From Labilithrix sp. (GTDB lineage: Bacteria > Myxococcota_A > Polyangia > Polyangiales > Polyangiaceae): a DNA stretch of 64,000 bases. Numbering within the stretch: position 1 is the first letter of the stretch; each line of letters opens with the position of its first letter. Positions 43,617-53,000 of the stretch are shown piece after piece. The stretch lies in NCBI GenBank assembly GCA_019637195.1, contig JAHBWA010000025.1, positions 1 through 64,000 of the forward strand. The letters are read 5' to 3'. A program made the position numbers and the translations under genes. Under the pieces are notes generated by a model. It was not told where the DNA came from. It saw only the letters and a program-made list of their open reading frames with translations, and searched no databases.

Positions 43617-44860
43617 TCGCGCTCCAGGCCGTGTCGGCGCGCGGCAAGGCGGAGCGCGGGGCCCCGCGTCCGACGCTCACGACGGTCAGCCTCGAGCATC
43701 GCCGCGGTGTGCTCGGCATCGTCGGCGCCACGAAGGACGGGACGTCGCTCCTCTTCGATCTGCTCGACGGGTCGGCGAGCGCGAGCAGCGGTCGCGTCGT
43801 CGTATTGGACGGCGCCCCCGACGCGGCGCGGTCCCGGGTCGCGCGGGTCTCGCTCGACGCGCCCCTGCCGGAGGCGCTCCGCGTCGACGAGGTCTGCGAG
43901 CTGGCCGCGGATCTGCGCGGCGAGCCGCGGCGGGCCGCGCGCGAGACGCTCGGCGCGCTCGGGATCGCGGCGCTCGGCGGGCGCCGCGTCGGCTCGCTCG
44001 CGCGCGAAGAGCGCCGCGCCGTCGCGCTCGCGATCGCGCTGGGCGCGAGGGTCGAGGTTCTGCTTCTCGAAGAGCCGCTGGCGTGGCTCGATCCGGTGGC
44101 GCCGCGCCTGACGATCGACGCGCTCCGCGCGCGCGCGGCTTCGGCGTGCGTCGTCGTCGCGACGGCGTCGCCGCGCGACGCGACGCGGCTCGCCGACGGG
44201 CTCGGGGTCCTCACCGCGGGCGTCTACACGCCGCTCCCGCCGGCGCTGGCGTACACGAGCATCGGACCCGAGGGGGGCGCGTCGATTCGGATCGTCGTCG
44301 CGTCCGCGCAGGGCAAGCGCGGCGCCGCCGCGCTCGCGGGCGTCCTCGGCGGAGACGACGCCGTGACGAGCGTCGAGACGTCCCCCTTCGCGGCGCCGCC
44401 GGGGGCGGTCGCCGTCATGGTCGCGGGGCGCGATCTCGCGCTCCTCGCGCGGGCGGTCACGCGCGCGATCGCCACCACGCACGTCGACGTCGAGCTGGTC
44501 GAGCCGGGCACGCTGTCGCTCGACGCGATCCGCGCGGCGCTCGCCGCGCGCGCCGCCTCGCCGCCTCCGGGCTCGCTCCCGCCGGGCCCCGCGTCGATCC
44601 CGCCGGCAGGCCCTGCGTCGACCTCGCCGGAAGGTCCCGCGTCGGTCCCGCCAGGGGGCCCCGCGTCGATCCCGCCGGCAGGCCCTGCGTCGACCTCGCC
44701 GGAAGGTCCCGCGTCGGTCCCGCCAGGGGGCCCCGCGTCGGTCCCGCCGGCAGGCCCTGCGTCGACCTCGCCGGAAGGCCCCGCGTCGGTCCCGCCGGCG
44801 GGCCCGGGGTCGATCCCACCGGGCTCGACGCCGCCGGCGTCGGGGGGAGGGGCGCGATGA
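43613..44860 (+). CDS. ABC ATPase-like protein lacking catalytic motifs
   Basis: A 415-residue protein. Residues about 1-200 follow an ABC ATPase layout, but the Walker A is GIVGATKDGTS (35-45) with Thr at the Lys position, the signature is SLAREER instead of LSGGQ, and the H-loop His is absent (VATASPRD). Only Walker B remains (LLLEEPLAWLDP, 150-161). A second alpha-beta domain (about 215-320) and a Pro/Ser/Gly-rich tail of tandem 24-residue repeats follow. Both flanking genes are permease-like and each overlaps by four bases. It probably acts as a structural or regulatory partner. Confidence 0.78.
   Translation: MIALQAVSARGKAERGAPRPTLTTVSLEHRRGVLGIVGATKDGTSLLFDLLDGSASASSGRVVVLDGAPDAARSRVARVSLDAPLPEALRVDEVCELAADLRGEPRRAARETLGALGIAALGGRRVGSLAREERRAVALAIALGARVEVLLLEEPLAWLDPVAPRLTIDALRARAASACVVVATASPRDATRLADGLGVLTAGVYTPLPPALAYTSIGPEGGASIRIVVASAQGKRGAAALAGVLGGDDAVTSVETSPFAAPPGAVAVMVAGRDLALLARAVTRAIATTHVDVELVEPGTLSLDAIRAALAARAASPPPGSLPPGPASIPPAGPASTSPEGPASVPPGGPASIPPAGPASTSPEGPASVPPGGPASVPPAGPASTSPEGPASVPPAGPGSIPPGSTPPASGGGAR
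44585..44800 (+). repeat. Three 72-bp tandem repeats in the pseudo-ATPase tail
   Basis: Three in-frame copies of 72 bp, each coding three 8-residue units (GPASIPPA, GPASTSPE, GPASVPPG or variants). The unit length keeps the frame when copy number changes, so length variation between strains is likely. Confidence 0.88.
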
Positions 44861-45534
44861 TCGCGGCGCTCGTGCGTGTCCCGCTCGCGCGACTCGTGCG
44901 CGCGCCGCGCGGCTGGCTGCCGATCGCGGGCTGGTCGCTGCTCGCGATCGTCGCGGCGCTCTCGGCGCGCACGTCGAGCGGCGCCGATCACGTGCTGCGC
45001 GGGACGTTCGGCTTCGTCGTCCTCCCGCTCCTCACGTACGGCATCGTCAGCGCGACGCTGGGCGGCGCGGGCTTGCGTCCGGCGCTGCGCGGCCTGGTCG
45101 CGCTCGGCGCGTCGCCGCCACGCGCGGCGCTCGGCTCGATCGGCGTCGCGATGACGGCGTCGGCGGTGACGTGCGGGCTGCTCGCCGCCGCGGTGTGCCT
45201 CGTCGCGCACACGTCCTCGGATCCTCCGCTCGCCTGGGATCTCCCCGCCTCGTTCGGCGTCGCGTCTCTCGGAGGCGCGGCCTACGCGGGGTACTTCTGC
45301 GCGGGCTCGGCCGTCGGCCGCGGCGCGATGCGCGGCGCGCTGCTCGCGCTGGACTACGTCGTCGGCGCGGGCGCTGGCTTCGGCTCGCTCTTCACGCCGC
45401 GCGGTCACGTGATGAGCCTCCTCGGTGGACCCGCGGCGTTCGAGCTGCCGCGTCGCATGAGCTCGGTCCTCCTCGTCCTCCTGGCCGTCATCTACGTCGG
45501 CCTCGCCGTCCGCCTCGCCCGTCGCGTCCGCTGA
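44857..45534 (+). CDS. Second ABC-2-like membrane protein
   Basis: A 225-residue integral membrane protein with about six hydrophobic helices and very short loops (GWLPIAGWSLLAIVAALS, GFVVLPLLTYGIVSATL, SSVLLVLLAVIYVGLAV). It looks like the transmembrane half of an ABC-2 exporter. It starts at ATG 44857 in an ATGA overlap with the pseudo-ATPase, after a strong GGGGGAGGGG ribosome site. With 42759-43616 it would give a two-permease complex. Confidence 0.75.
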   Translation: MIAALVRVPLARLVRAPRGWLPIAGWSLLAIVAALSARTSSGADHVLRGTFGFVVLPLLTYGIVSATLGGAGLRPALRGLVALGASPPRAALGSIGVAMTASAVTCGLLAAAVCLVAHTSSDPPLAWDLPASFGVASLGGAAYAGYFCAGSAVGRGAMRGALLALDYVVGAGAGFGSLFTPRGHVMSLLGGPAAFELPRRMSSVLLVLLAVIYVGLAVRLARRVR

Positions 45535-45593
45535 GCGCCGTGGACCGGCGAGGGGGGCCGGCAGGCGAGGGGTGCGGGAGCGACCGGGGCTGA

Positions 45594-46367
45594 CTACTGC
45601 GGGGCGCCGCGCGCGAGCACGCCGACGAGGTCGACGCAGCTGAGGACGCCGACGAGGTGCTTGTCCTCGCAGACGAGGAAGCGGCGCACGTTCATCGCCA
45701 TCGCGTAGGCGGCGGCGCGATGCACCGAGGTCGCGGCGTCGAGGCAGATCGTCTCGTAGCTCATGACCTCTTCGACGACGACGGAGCGCGGCACCGTCAG
45801 CTTGCGCGCGGCGAGCGCCTCGGCCTGCGTGAAGACACCGACCGGCGCGGTGCCGTCGACGACGACGAGCCCGTGGACGTTCGCGGAGGTGAGCCGCAGG
45901 GCGGCCTCGTCGACCGAGTCGCCGATCGCCACCGTCTGCACGGGCGTCGACATGATCGCCCGGATCGGCGTCGGGATCCGCCGGTACATGACCTCGCCGA
46001 GGATGTCTCGAGCCGAGAGCACGCCGATCGGCCGATCGCCGTCGACGACGACCAGCCGATGTACGCGGGCGGCCACGAGCCTCCACGCCGCCTCGTCGAG
46101 GCGTTCGTCGGGGCGCGCGATCAGCGCTGGTGCCGCCATCATCGCTTCGACACGGTCCACCTCCGGCGCGCGGAGCAGATCGGTCGTCGAGACGACCCCG
46201 GCGACGCGCCCGTCCTCGTCGACGACGGCGACGGCGGAGATGCGGCGCGTCTCCAGGAGCCGCTCGACGTCCTCGCGTCGAGCGTCCCGGCGCACCGTGA
46301 TGGCCGGAGAGGTCATGCGATCGCGTACGGTGGCGTTCGCGACGGTGCATTCGGTCGCCTTCATCAT
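45594..46367 (-). CDS. Protein with four CBS domains
   Basis: A 257-residue protein made wholly of four CBS motifs, two Bateman modules: VRDRMTSPAITVRRDA, MMAAPALIARPDERLDEAAWRL, IMSTPVQTVAIGDSVDEAAL and EVMSYETICLDAATSVHRAA, each followed by a VVVDxxxxxGVLS-type strand. CBS pairs bind adenosine nucleotides and act as energy or signal sensors. No catalytic or channel domain is attached, so it probably regulates a partner. ATG at 46367 chosen; 46364 and 46427 are in-frame alternatives without better ribosome sites. Confidence 0.9.
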   Translation of the reverse strand: MMKATECTVANATVRDRMTSPAITVRRDARREDVERLLETRRISAVAVVDEDGRVAGVVSTTDLLRAPEVDRVEAMMAAPALIARPDERLDEAAWRLVAARVHRLVVVDGDRPIGVLSARDILGEVMYRRIPTPIRAIMSTPVQTVAIGDSVDEAALRLTSANVHGLVVVDGTAPVGVFTQAEALAARKLTVPRSVVVEEVMSYETICLDAATSVHRAAAYAMAMNVRRFLVCEDKHLVGVLSCVDLVGVLARGAPQ

Positions 46368-46554
46368 GGCGTCACGCTGGAGCAACCGACGGGCCAACGT
46401 CGCGGCGCCGCAGGAATTGCCGCTCATCGAAGGCGAGCGGCCGAAACGGCGATGCAGGTCTCGCGTCCGCCGCGCAACGCTTGCGGGCGTCCGGTTGGCA
46501 CCGTGCTCGCGCGGGCGCCGGGGAGGGCGCGTCGGCGGAGTCCTCGTGCCCAGC

Positions 46555-47163
46555 TCAGCGCGGGACGCACTCGTCGATCGTGCGGCGCGTGAGCTCGAGC
46601 CGCCGGCGCAGCGAGCCGAGGTCGTCCGCGCCGGCCTCCGCGGGCTCGGCGAGCTCGGCGATCCGCGCGTCGAGGTAGCGAGTCGCCGCGCCGCGCTCGA
46701 TGTACCGGTAGTCGGACCGTCCGCGAACCGTGGCGAAGCGCGCGCGAGTCGCGTCGTCGAGCGCACCTCGATGAACGACGACGCGGATATCGAACTGGTC
46801 GCACGGCTCCCAGCTCCCGCCGCGCTCCCACGACCACCAGGCGTCGCCGAGCACTCCGAGCTGCATCGACGGTGGCCCGAAGTCTTCGAGGTGGAAGAGC
46901 ACCGTGGTCCCCCGCTCGCTCGCCGGCGCGGGAGCCGAGCGCTTCGGCGTCCCGTCGGAGTTGTGCGGCGCCGAGCAGTCTCTCGACCGGGCCGCGTCGT
47001 CGGGGACGGCAGGCAGCGCACGACAGCGAAGCCCCGCCGCGTCCACCGCGCCTTCGCGCGCCGCGCTCGCGGTAGCCGCGCCCGTCGCGACGGTCGACGT
47101 GGGCTCCGAGCGCGCGGTCGAGCACCCGAGCACCAGCACCAGCACGAGGTACACGCGGCCCAT
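46555..47163 (-). CDS. Hypothetical lipoprotein
   Basis: A 202-residue protein with a very short signal (MGRVYLVLVLVLGCS) and a clear lipobox. The mature chain has four Cys (LRCRAL, RDCSAP, EPCDQF, DECVPR), a WWSWERGGSWEP stretch and a helical C-terminus. No family recognised. The ATG at 47163 is chosen because it begins the signal peptide; the open frame continues upstream but is Arg-rich and unlike a protein. Confidence 0.7.
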   Translation of the reverse strand: MGRVYLVLVLVLGCSTARSEPTSTVATGAATASAAREGAVDAAGLRCRALPAVPDDAARSRDCSAPHNSDGTPKRSAPAPASERGTTVLFHLEDFGPPSMQLGVLGDAWWSWERGGSWEPCDQFDIRVVVHRGALDDATRARFATVRGRSDYRYIERGAATRYLDARIAELAEPAEAGADDLGSLRRRLELTRRTIDECVPR

Positions 47164-47546
47164 TCGCTCGTCAGCATACGTCGCGAGCCCCAACCCGGGG
47201 GCCTCGATGCTCTGCGCGCCGCTGCCGGCACCGCGCGCCGCGCGAGCTCCCGCACGTGCGGCGCGCGATGCTCCGAATGGAAGCGCTGGTTCTTCTGGTC
47301 GCAGCCGGGCTGCGGTCCCGCCGACAAGGGCAGCCCGATCGTCGCGAGCTCCTCGCCGAGCCACTGGTTTGGCCCGTACGAGCCGCTTCGAGGCGATCCG
47401 CCAGGGGATCCGGGGGCTCTATTCGTCATTCCGGACGGGCAAGCACTACACGTCGGGAGCGACGTTGAAGCTGATCGGCCCGATCTCTCGTGACGTGCCC
47501 CGTCCGATCGACTGCGGCGCGCCCTCGTGAGCGCGCCGCGAGGCGA
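47164..47546. other. 383-bp gap
   Basis: No convincing gene. A short plus-strand frame ending near 47493 contains FVIPDGQALHVGSD, which resembles an FHA-domain strand, but it is antisense-derived upstream and has no start. A GC hairpin lies at 47514-47539. Confidence 0.5.
47514..47539 (-). terminator. GC hairpin after the 47547-48386 gene
   Basis: Perfect 9-bp arms (GCGGCGCGC / GCGCGCCGC), 8-base loop, starting 7 bp past the stop codon. No T-run. Confidence 0.45.
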
Positions 47547-48386
47547 TCAGAAGCCGGCGCAGATCGCGGGGACGTTGCGGCCGGCGAGGGCGGTGCGGAT
47601 CGCGCCGAGCTCGGGCGCGGTCCCGTTCGGACCGGCGGCGGTCACGAGCGCGGTGCACTGCGCGGCGGCGCTGCTCAGCATGCCGGCCTCGGGCGAGCTT
47701 CCCATGCGCTTGGCCTCGGCGGCGAGCGCCGCGCAGCACTGGCGGAGCCGCGCGAGGTTGCCGCCACCGCCGCCGCCGCCCGCGACCTTCTTGATCGCGG
47801 GATCGTTGACGGCGGCGTAGATGCGCGACTCCTCGAAGTCGGGGCAGCCGTTCGGGAACGTCCGGCAGTTGGCGCAGGCGAGCGCGCCGCTCGCGTCGCG
47901 GCAGACCTTCTCGCCCGCGCAGCCGGCGGGGGTGAGGTCGACGGCGCTCTCGTCCGCGCGCACGCACTTGGTGCCCGACTTGCGAAAGCGCGCGGCGGTC
48001 GGCGCGACCTGCTCGGTGAGCTCGACGTTCGCGACCTCGCCGGCCTTCCGTCCGCCGACCTCCTCTACGTAGGTCACGCTCGCGGAGCCGAGGCCGGGGA
48101 CGGGCGCGCACGCGGACGGCGCCTGCTGCACGAGCGGATCGGTGCACGCGTCGTCGCGGTAGATCCCCTGGAACGTCCAGGTCTGCTGCGCCGTGAGCTG
48201 GCAGCCGACGCACTGCGAGAAGTCCGTCAGCGTCGCGGGGGCGGTCTCCGTCGGCGCGGGCGCGACGAGGCCGGCGGCGTCGGGGATCTCGGGGGACTTC
48301 TCCTTGCACGCGGAGACCGAGACGAGCGCCGCGAGCGCCGAGAGAACGAGAGCGGAGCGAACGGGGAAGGAGCGGGCGGGGATCAT
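47547..48386 (-). CDS. Cys-containing hypothetical lipoprotein
   Basis: A 279-residue protein with signal and lipobox SVSACKEKS. The N-terminal half has paired Cys (SQCVGCQLT, DACTDP, SACAPV) and a beta-rich stretch, followed by CAGEKVCRDA and CANCRTFPNGCPDFEE, a Gly-run (seven or more Gly) and a helical C-terminal domain with LRQCCAALAAEAKRM. The doubled Cys and helical tail are seen in other myxobacterial lipoproteins; no function can be given. Confidence 0.8.
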   Translation of the reverse strand: MIPARSFPVRSALVLSALAALVSVSACKEKSPEIPDAAGLVAPAPTETAPATLTDFSQCVGCQLTAQQTWTFQGIYRDDACTDPLVQQAPSACAPVPGLGSASVTYVEEVGGRKAGEVANVELTEQVAPTAARFRKSGTKCVRADESAVDLTPAGCAGEKVCRDASGALACANCRTFPNGCPDFEESRIYAAVNDPAIKKVAGGGGGGGNLARLRQCCAALAAEAKRMGSSPEAGMLSSAAAQCTALVTAAGPNGTAPELGAIRTALAGRNVPAICAGF

Positions 48387-48564
48387 GGCGGCCCGAAGGT
48401 AGCCGAAACCCGCCGTGCGGTGCGGCTCTTCTGACGGGGGGCTTCCGGCCTGCGACTTCCGGCCCGCTTTTGCATGGCTCGGGCGGGTCGGGGGCCAGCG
48501 GCTCCGGGGCGGCGCGCGGGTAGGGGGCGAGCGCCTCTCGGGGCAGCGCGCGGTGGGCGAGGTC

Positions 48565-49848
48565 TCAGGGCTCGCGCGCGCGGAGCGCGAGGCCTGTCGC
48601 CACGGAGATCATCTCGCCTCCGGCGCGGATCTTCGCGGCGCCGAAACGCTCGTCGAAGATGCGCCGGACCGCGGGGACGAACGAGGTGCCGCCCGTCATG
48701 AAGACCTGATCGACGCTCGACGCCGGGATCCCGGTGCTCGCGAGCAAGCGGTCGACGCACTCGGCCATCGCCGTCGTCTCCTCCGCGATCCAGCTCTCGA
48801 GCTCGGCGCGCGTGATCGTCGCCTGGATGTCGAGCGGCGGATCGGCGAACACGAAGCGCGTCTCCTCCTTCGAGCTGAGCTCGACCTTCGCGCGCTCCAC
48901 GGCGCGATAGAGGTGGTAGCCGAGGTCGTAGTCGAGGATGTGGATCAGCGACTGGATCTTCTCCGGCTCGTCCGACTGCGACGCGATCTCCTCGAGGAGA
49001 TCGGTGTTCTTCTTCGTCTTCAGGAACGACAGGTGGTGCCAGCGCCGGAGCTTCGCGTAGATCCACACCGGGACCTCGAGCTCACGGCCGAACATCGCGC
49101 GGTAGGTGGAGCCGAGGCCGAGCCTCGGCGCGACCACGTGGTGGAGCACCTTCGCGTCGAGCGCGTCGCCGGCCAGGCCGACGCCCTCGGTGCCGAGGAT
49201 CGCGCTCTTCGGATCCTCGCGCTTCGCGCGCGAGGGGCCGACGTCGATCAGCGTGAAGTCGCTCGTGCCGCCGCCGAAGTCGGCGATGAGCACGAGCTCG
49301 TCCTCGGTGAGCTGCTTCTCGTAGTAGTACGCCGCGGCGACCGGCTCGTGCTCGAAGACGACGTCGGTGAAGCCGACCTTGGCGAGCGCCGCGCGGAGGC
49401 GCTCGAGCGCGAAGGCCTCGTCCTCGGCGGCGTCCGCGTGCGCGAAGCGGACCGGGCGACCGACGACGATGCGCGATCCGAGCGGCCCCAGCTCCTCCTC
49501 GGCGCGCGCGCGGAGATCGGCGAGCAGCAGCGCGAGCAGATCGACGAGCGAGTGGGTGCGCCCGAAGATGCTCGTCGCCTGGAAGCCGCGATCGGCGAGG
49601 TACGACTTGAGCGACTGGATGAGGCGGCCCTTGCCCTCGGCCTCGAGGTAGCGATCGATGGCGCGCGGTCCGCCCGTCGGCTCGTAGCGCCCGCGCGCGT
49701 CGCGCGCGTCGGGGTGAAAGTAGAGGATCGACCGGAAGGTGTCGGACCACCCGGCCGCATGCGCGAACCGCGCCAGCCGTACGGTGTCGCCCTCGCTCAC
49801 GCCGATCGCGCTGTTGGTCGTTCCGAAGTCGAGGCCGACGCTCCGCAT
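48565..49848 (-). CDS. Hsp70-family (YegD-like) chaperone protein
   Basis: A 427-residue actin-like ATPase. Phosphate 1 is GLDFGTTNSAIGV (residues 5-17), phosphate 2 is IADFGGGTSDFTLIDV, and the adenosine motif is VFMTGGTSFVPAVRRIF. EHEPVAAAYYYEK is the connect-1 region. There is an inserted segment of about 100 residues around 250-340 and no C-terminal substrate-binding domain, which fits the short YegD branch and not DnaK. It probably binds ATP; client unknown. The hits to neighbours do not suggest an operon. Confidence 0.92.
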   Translation of the reverse strand: MRSVGLDFGTTNSAIGVSEGDTVRLARFAHAAGWSDTFRSILYFHPDARDARGRYEPTGGPRAIDRYLEAEGKGRLIQSLKSYLADRGFQATSIFGRTHSLVDLLALLLADLRARAEEELGPLGSRIVVGRPVRFAHADAAEDEAFALERLRAALAKVGFTDVVFEHEPVAAAYYYEKQLTEDELVLIADFGGGTSDFTLIDVGPSRAKREDPKSAILGTEGVGLAGDALDAKVLHHVVAPRLGLGSTYRAMFGRELEVPVWIYAKLRRWHHLSFLKTKKNTDLLEEIASQSDEPEKIQSLIHILDYDLGYHLYRAVERAKVELSSKEETRFVFADPPLDIQATITRAELESWIAEETTAMAECVDRLLASTGIPASSVDQVFMTGGTSFVPAVRRIFDERFGAAKIRAGGEMISVATGLALRAREP

Positions 49849-50073
49849 GGCCGCCGACCTCTAGGCGGTTCCGACCCGTGGAGGCAATCCGGATCGACGC
49901 CGTCGCCCTGAGATCTCGCGCGGTTGCGGCGGCGCTCGCGGGCGGCTCGGGCGCTCGGCGGGCCGCTGCTGGCAGATTCTCATGCTCGTGCTACATGCCG
50001 CCGCCCTCGGCCGCCGCGTCCCCGGGCCGCCGCACGCGGGGGACGCGGACGACCGACCGAGGGTGGAGCGCGC

Positions 50074-53000
50074 ATGGGGATTCTTCGAACGTGGGCCAGG
50101 CCTCGTCACCTCTTCGCCGCGGGCGCGCTCGCGCTCGTCGCCGGCGCGCCCGGCTGCGCCGCGGAGCGGGATCCGATCTACCAGGTGCAGGTCGGCGTGC
50201 TGCCGAAGTCGTTCTTCGTCGGTCAGAGCCTCGACGACGCCGCGGACGATCCCGAGTTTTACTTTCGCACCACGGTCGTCGACGTGTCGGCCGGCGCCGG
50301 CTCCGAGAGCCTGTTCACGAGCTCGGACGCGCAGCCGACGGTGCGCATCCGCTGGGAGATCACCGAGACGAAGCTGATCGGCCGCCTCGCCTACGAGCTC
50401 GTCGCCGGCACCGACGCGAAGGGCACGAACGGCGCCCCGCGCGACGACGAGCCGCGAGGCGAGGTCGGCAAGGCGCCCGCGCGGCGCACGACCGACGGGC
50501 AGATCGTCGCGAGCTTCGAGATCCAGAAGCACTTCGACATCCGTCGCCGCTACAACCCGGAGACCGGCGAGGAGTCGAACGTCATCGTAGAGAACGACCT
50601 CGACAGGCCGTGGACGAAGCGCGAGTACATCCGCGTCGACTGGTCGGCGAACCTCGTCACCGACGCCTACGATCTCGACGCCGCCTCCCAGCTCGGCCTC
50701 TACGGCGGCGTGAAGTGGGACCCGATCGCCTACCACGTCAGCGATCCGGAGAGCCCCGACGCCCCGGCGATCGATCTCGCGGGCGGGTACCTCGACGTCA
50801 CCAACAAGGCCTACGCCGCGCCGCAGATGGTGCACGACGAGGAGCTCGGCGACTTCCCGGCGTGTCTGCTCACGGGCGCGTTCCCGCGCATCAGCTGCAA
50901 CCCGAGCGAGGTGAAGATGCGCCTCGCCTTCCGGCGCGTCACCGCGACCGACTACGAGCCGCTCGATTTCGACGGTGGCCGGATGGAGATGTTCGGCTAC
51001 TTCACGAACGATCGCTACGGCTACGATCGCCGCTACGGCGTCGTCGACGAGCGCTGGCATCGCTTCGCGTCGCGCTGGAACCTCTTCGAGGCGTCGCACG
51101 CCGAGCCTGCCGTCGCGTGCGCCACGCCCGAGACCACGCCCGCCGGCGCGAGCCCGCATCGCGACGAAGACCGGGACGGCACCGAGGACGAGTGCGGGGT
51201 CGTCGGGCGCGGCTCCCGCTGCGACGAGTTCAACCAGGCCTGCACGATCCCGCTCCGCGACCGCGAGGTCCGGACGATCGCGTGGCACGTCAACCGCGAG
51301 TTCCCGGACGAGCTCTTCGAGTCGTCGCGCAAGGTGATCAAGACCTGGAGCGACGCGATGCGCGTAGCCGTCGTCTCGGGCCGCCTCGCCGAGTGTCGCC
51401 GCGCGAAGGACTCGGGCTGCGAGCAGGCGATGGGCTGGCCCGCGCGCTGGTCGGACGACTTCGTGCCGCCGCTCGGCGCCGCGAGCACGGCCGAGGTGCC
51501 CGAGGTCTTCGTCCTCTGCCACAACCCGGTCGATCCCGCGAAGGGCGACGACCCCGCGTGCGGCCCCGAGGGGACGAGCCCGCGCCTCGGGGACCTCCGC
51601 TACAACCTCTACACCTACGTGACGTCGCCGCAGGTCGCCGCGCCCTGGGGCATCATGATGGACGCCGAGGATCCGCTGAGCGGCGAGAAGGTCGCGGGCA
51701 GCGTGAACGTGTACGGCGGCACGCTCGACAAGGCCGCCGGGCAGCTCGTCGACCTCGTGAACCTGCTGAACGGCGTCACCCCGCCCGACCAGTTCATCCG
51801 CGGCAAGGACGCGTCGGACTGGGTGAAGGCGAACCGCCCCGGCGGCGCCCAGAGCCGGCCCGCGCCGATGAGCGCCGCCGAGCTCGACGGGCGTCTCGGC
51901 GCGTTCGACCCGAAGGTCATGGCGCCGTTCGCGACCGGCTCGTCCAAGGGCACGCGGCGCGCGCCGGCCCGGCTCCGCCACCGGCAGCGCATGAAGGCGC
52001 TCGCCGACGCCGGGAAGCTCGGCGCGGGCAACGGCGCGATCGCCGAGCGCCTGCAGCGCCTCCGCGGCAGCGACGTCGAGGCGAAGCTGATCACGCCCGA
52101 GGTCGCCCAGCTCGCCGGCGTCGATCCGAAGCTCGCCCTCACCAAGGCGACGATCGAGCGCGCCTCGCCGCTGACGCGCACCTCGCCGCTGACGCGTCAC
52201 GCGCTCGAGCGCCGCGCCGCGCTCGGCCACGCGCGCCGCCACTCGTGCCGCCGCGAGGCGCCGGAGACCGATCACCTCATCGGGCTCGCGAAGGCCGCGC
52301 AGGTGCTCTTCGGCAAGGTCGACGCGAAGGACGCCGCCGCCGTGCAGGAGCACCGCGAGAAGGTCTACGCGTGGGCGCGCGAGAAGTACTCGGCGAGCGT
52401 CTACTCGCACGAGTTCGGCCACTCCGTCGGGCTCCGGCACAACTTCGCCGGCACGTTCGACTCGCTCAACTACGACGAGAAGTACTGGCAGCTCCGCACC
52501 AAGGACGGAACCGTCACGAGGGCGTGCCCGTCGGGCACCACCGACGGCTCGGGCTGCATCGGCCCGCGCTACTCCGACCCGATCACGCAAGAGGAGATCG
52601 ACAAGGGCATCGGCGGCTTCGCGACGTCGAGCGTCATGGACTACCCGGGCGACCAGCAGCTCGACATGTTCGTCATCGGCAAGTACGACCGCGCGGCCGT
52701 GCGCTTCGGCTACGGCGGCGTCGTCGACGTCTGGGCGGAGCCGGGCGTCTCGGTCGGCGGCTCGGGCGCCGGCCAGACGAAGGCCTACGAGCTGACGGCG
52801 ATGGCGAGCTCGCCGGGCCTCTTCGGCGTCGTCGCGCTCCCGCAGCCGGCGAGCGACGAGTACAAGTACATCCACTACTCGCGCTACGCGGCGGAGTTCG
52901 GCCTCCTCCGCGATTGCAAGAGCGACCCCGCCTCGCCGATCGGCACGAGCTGCCTCGGCGCCGAGATGGACGTCGTCGACTACCGCGACCTCGGAGACTT

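Noticed and set aside
47164..47493. Plus-strand peptide with an FHA-like strand (VIPDGQALHVGSD)
   Set aside because: It has no start or ribosome site, and the frame upstream is the antisense of the CBS and lipoprotein genes.
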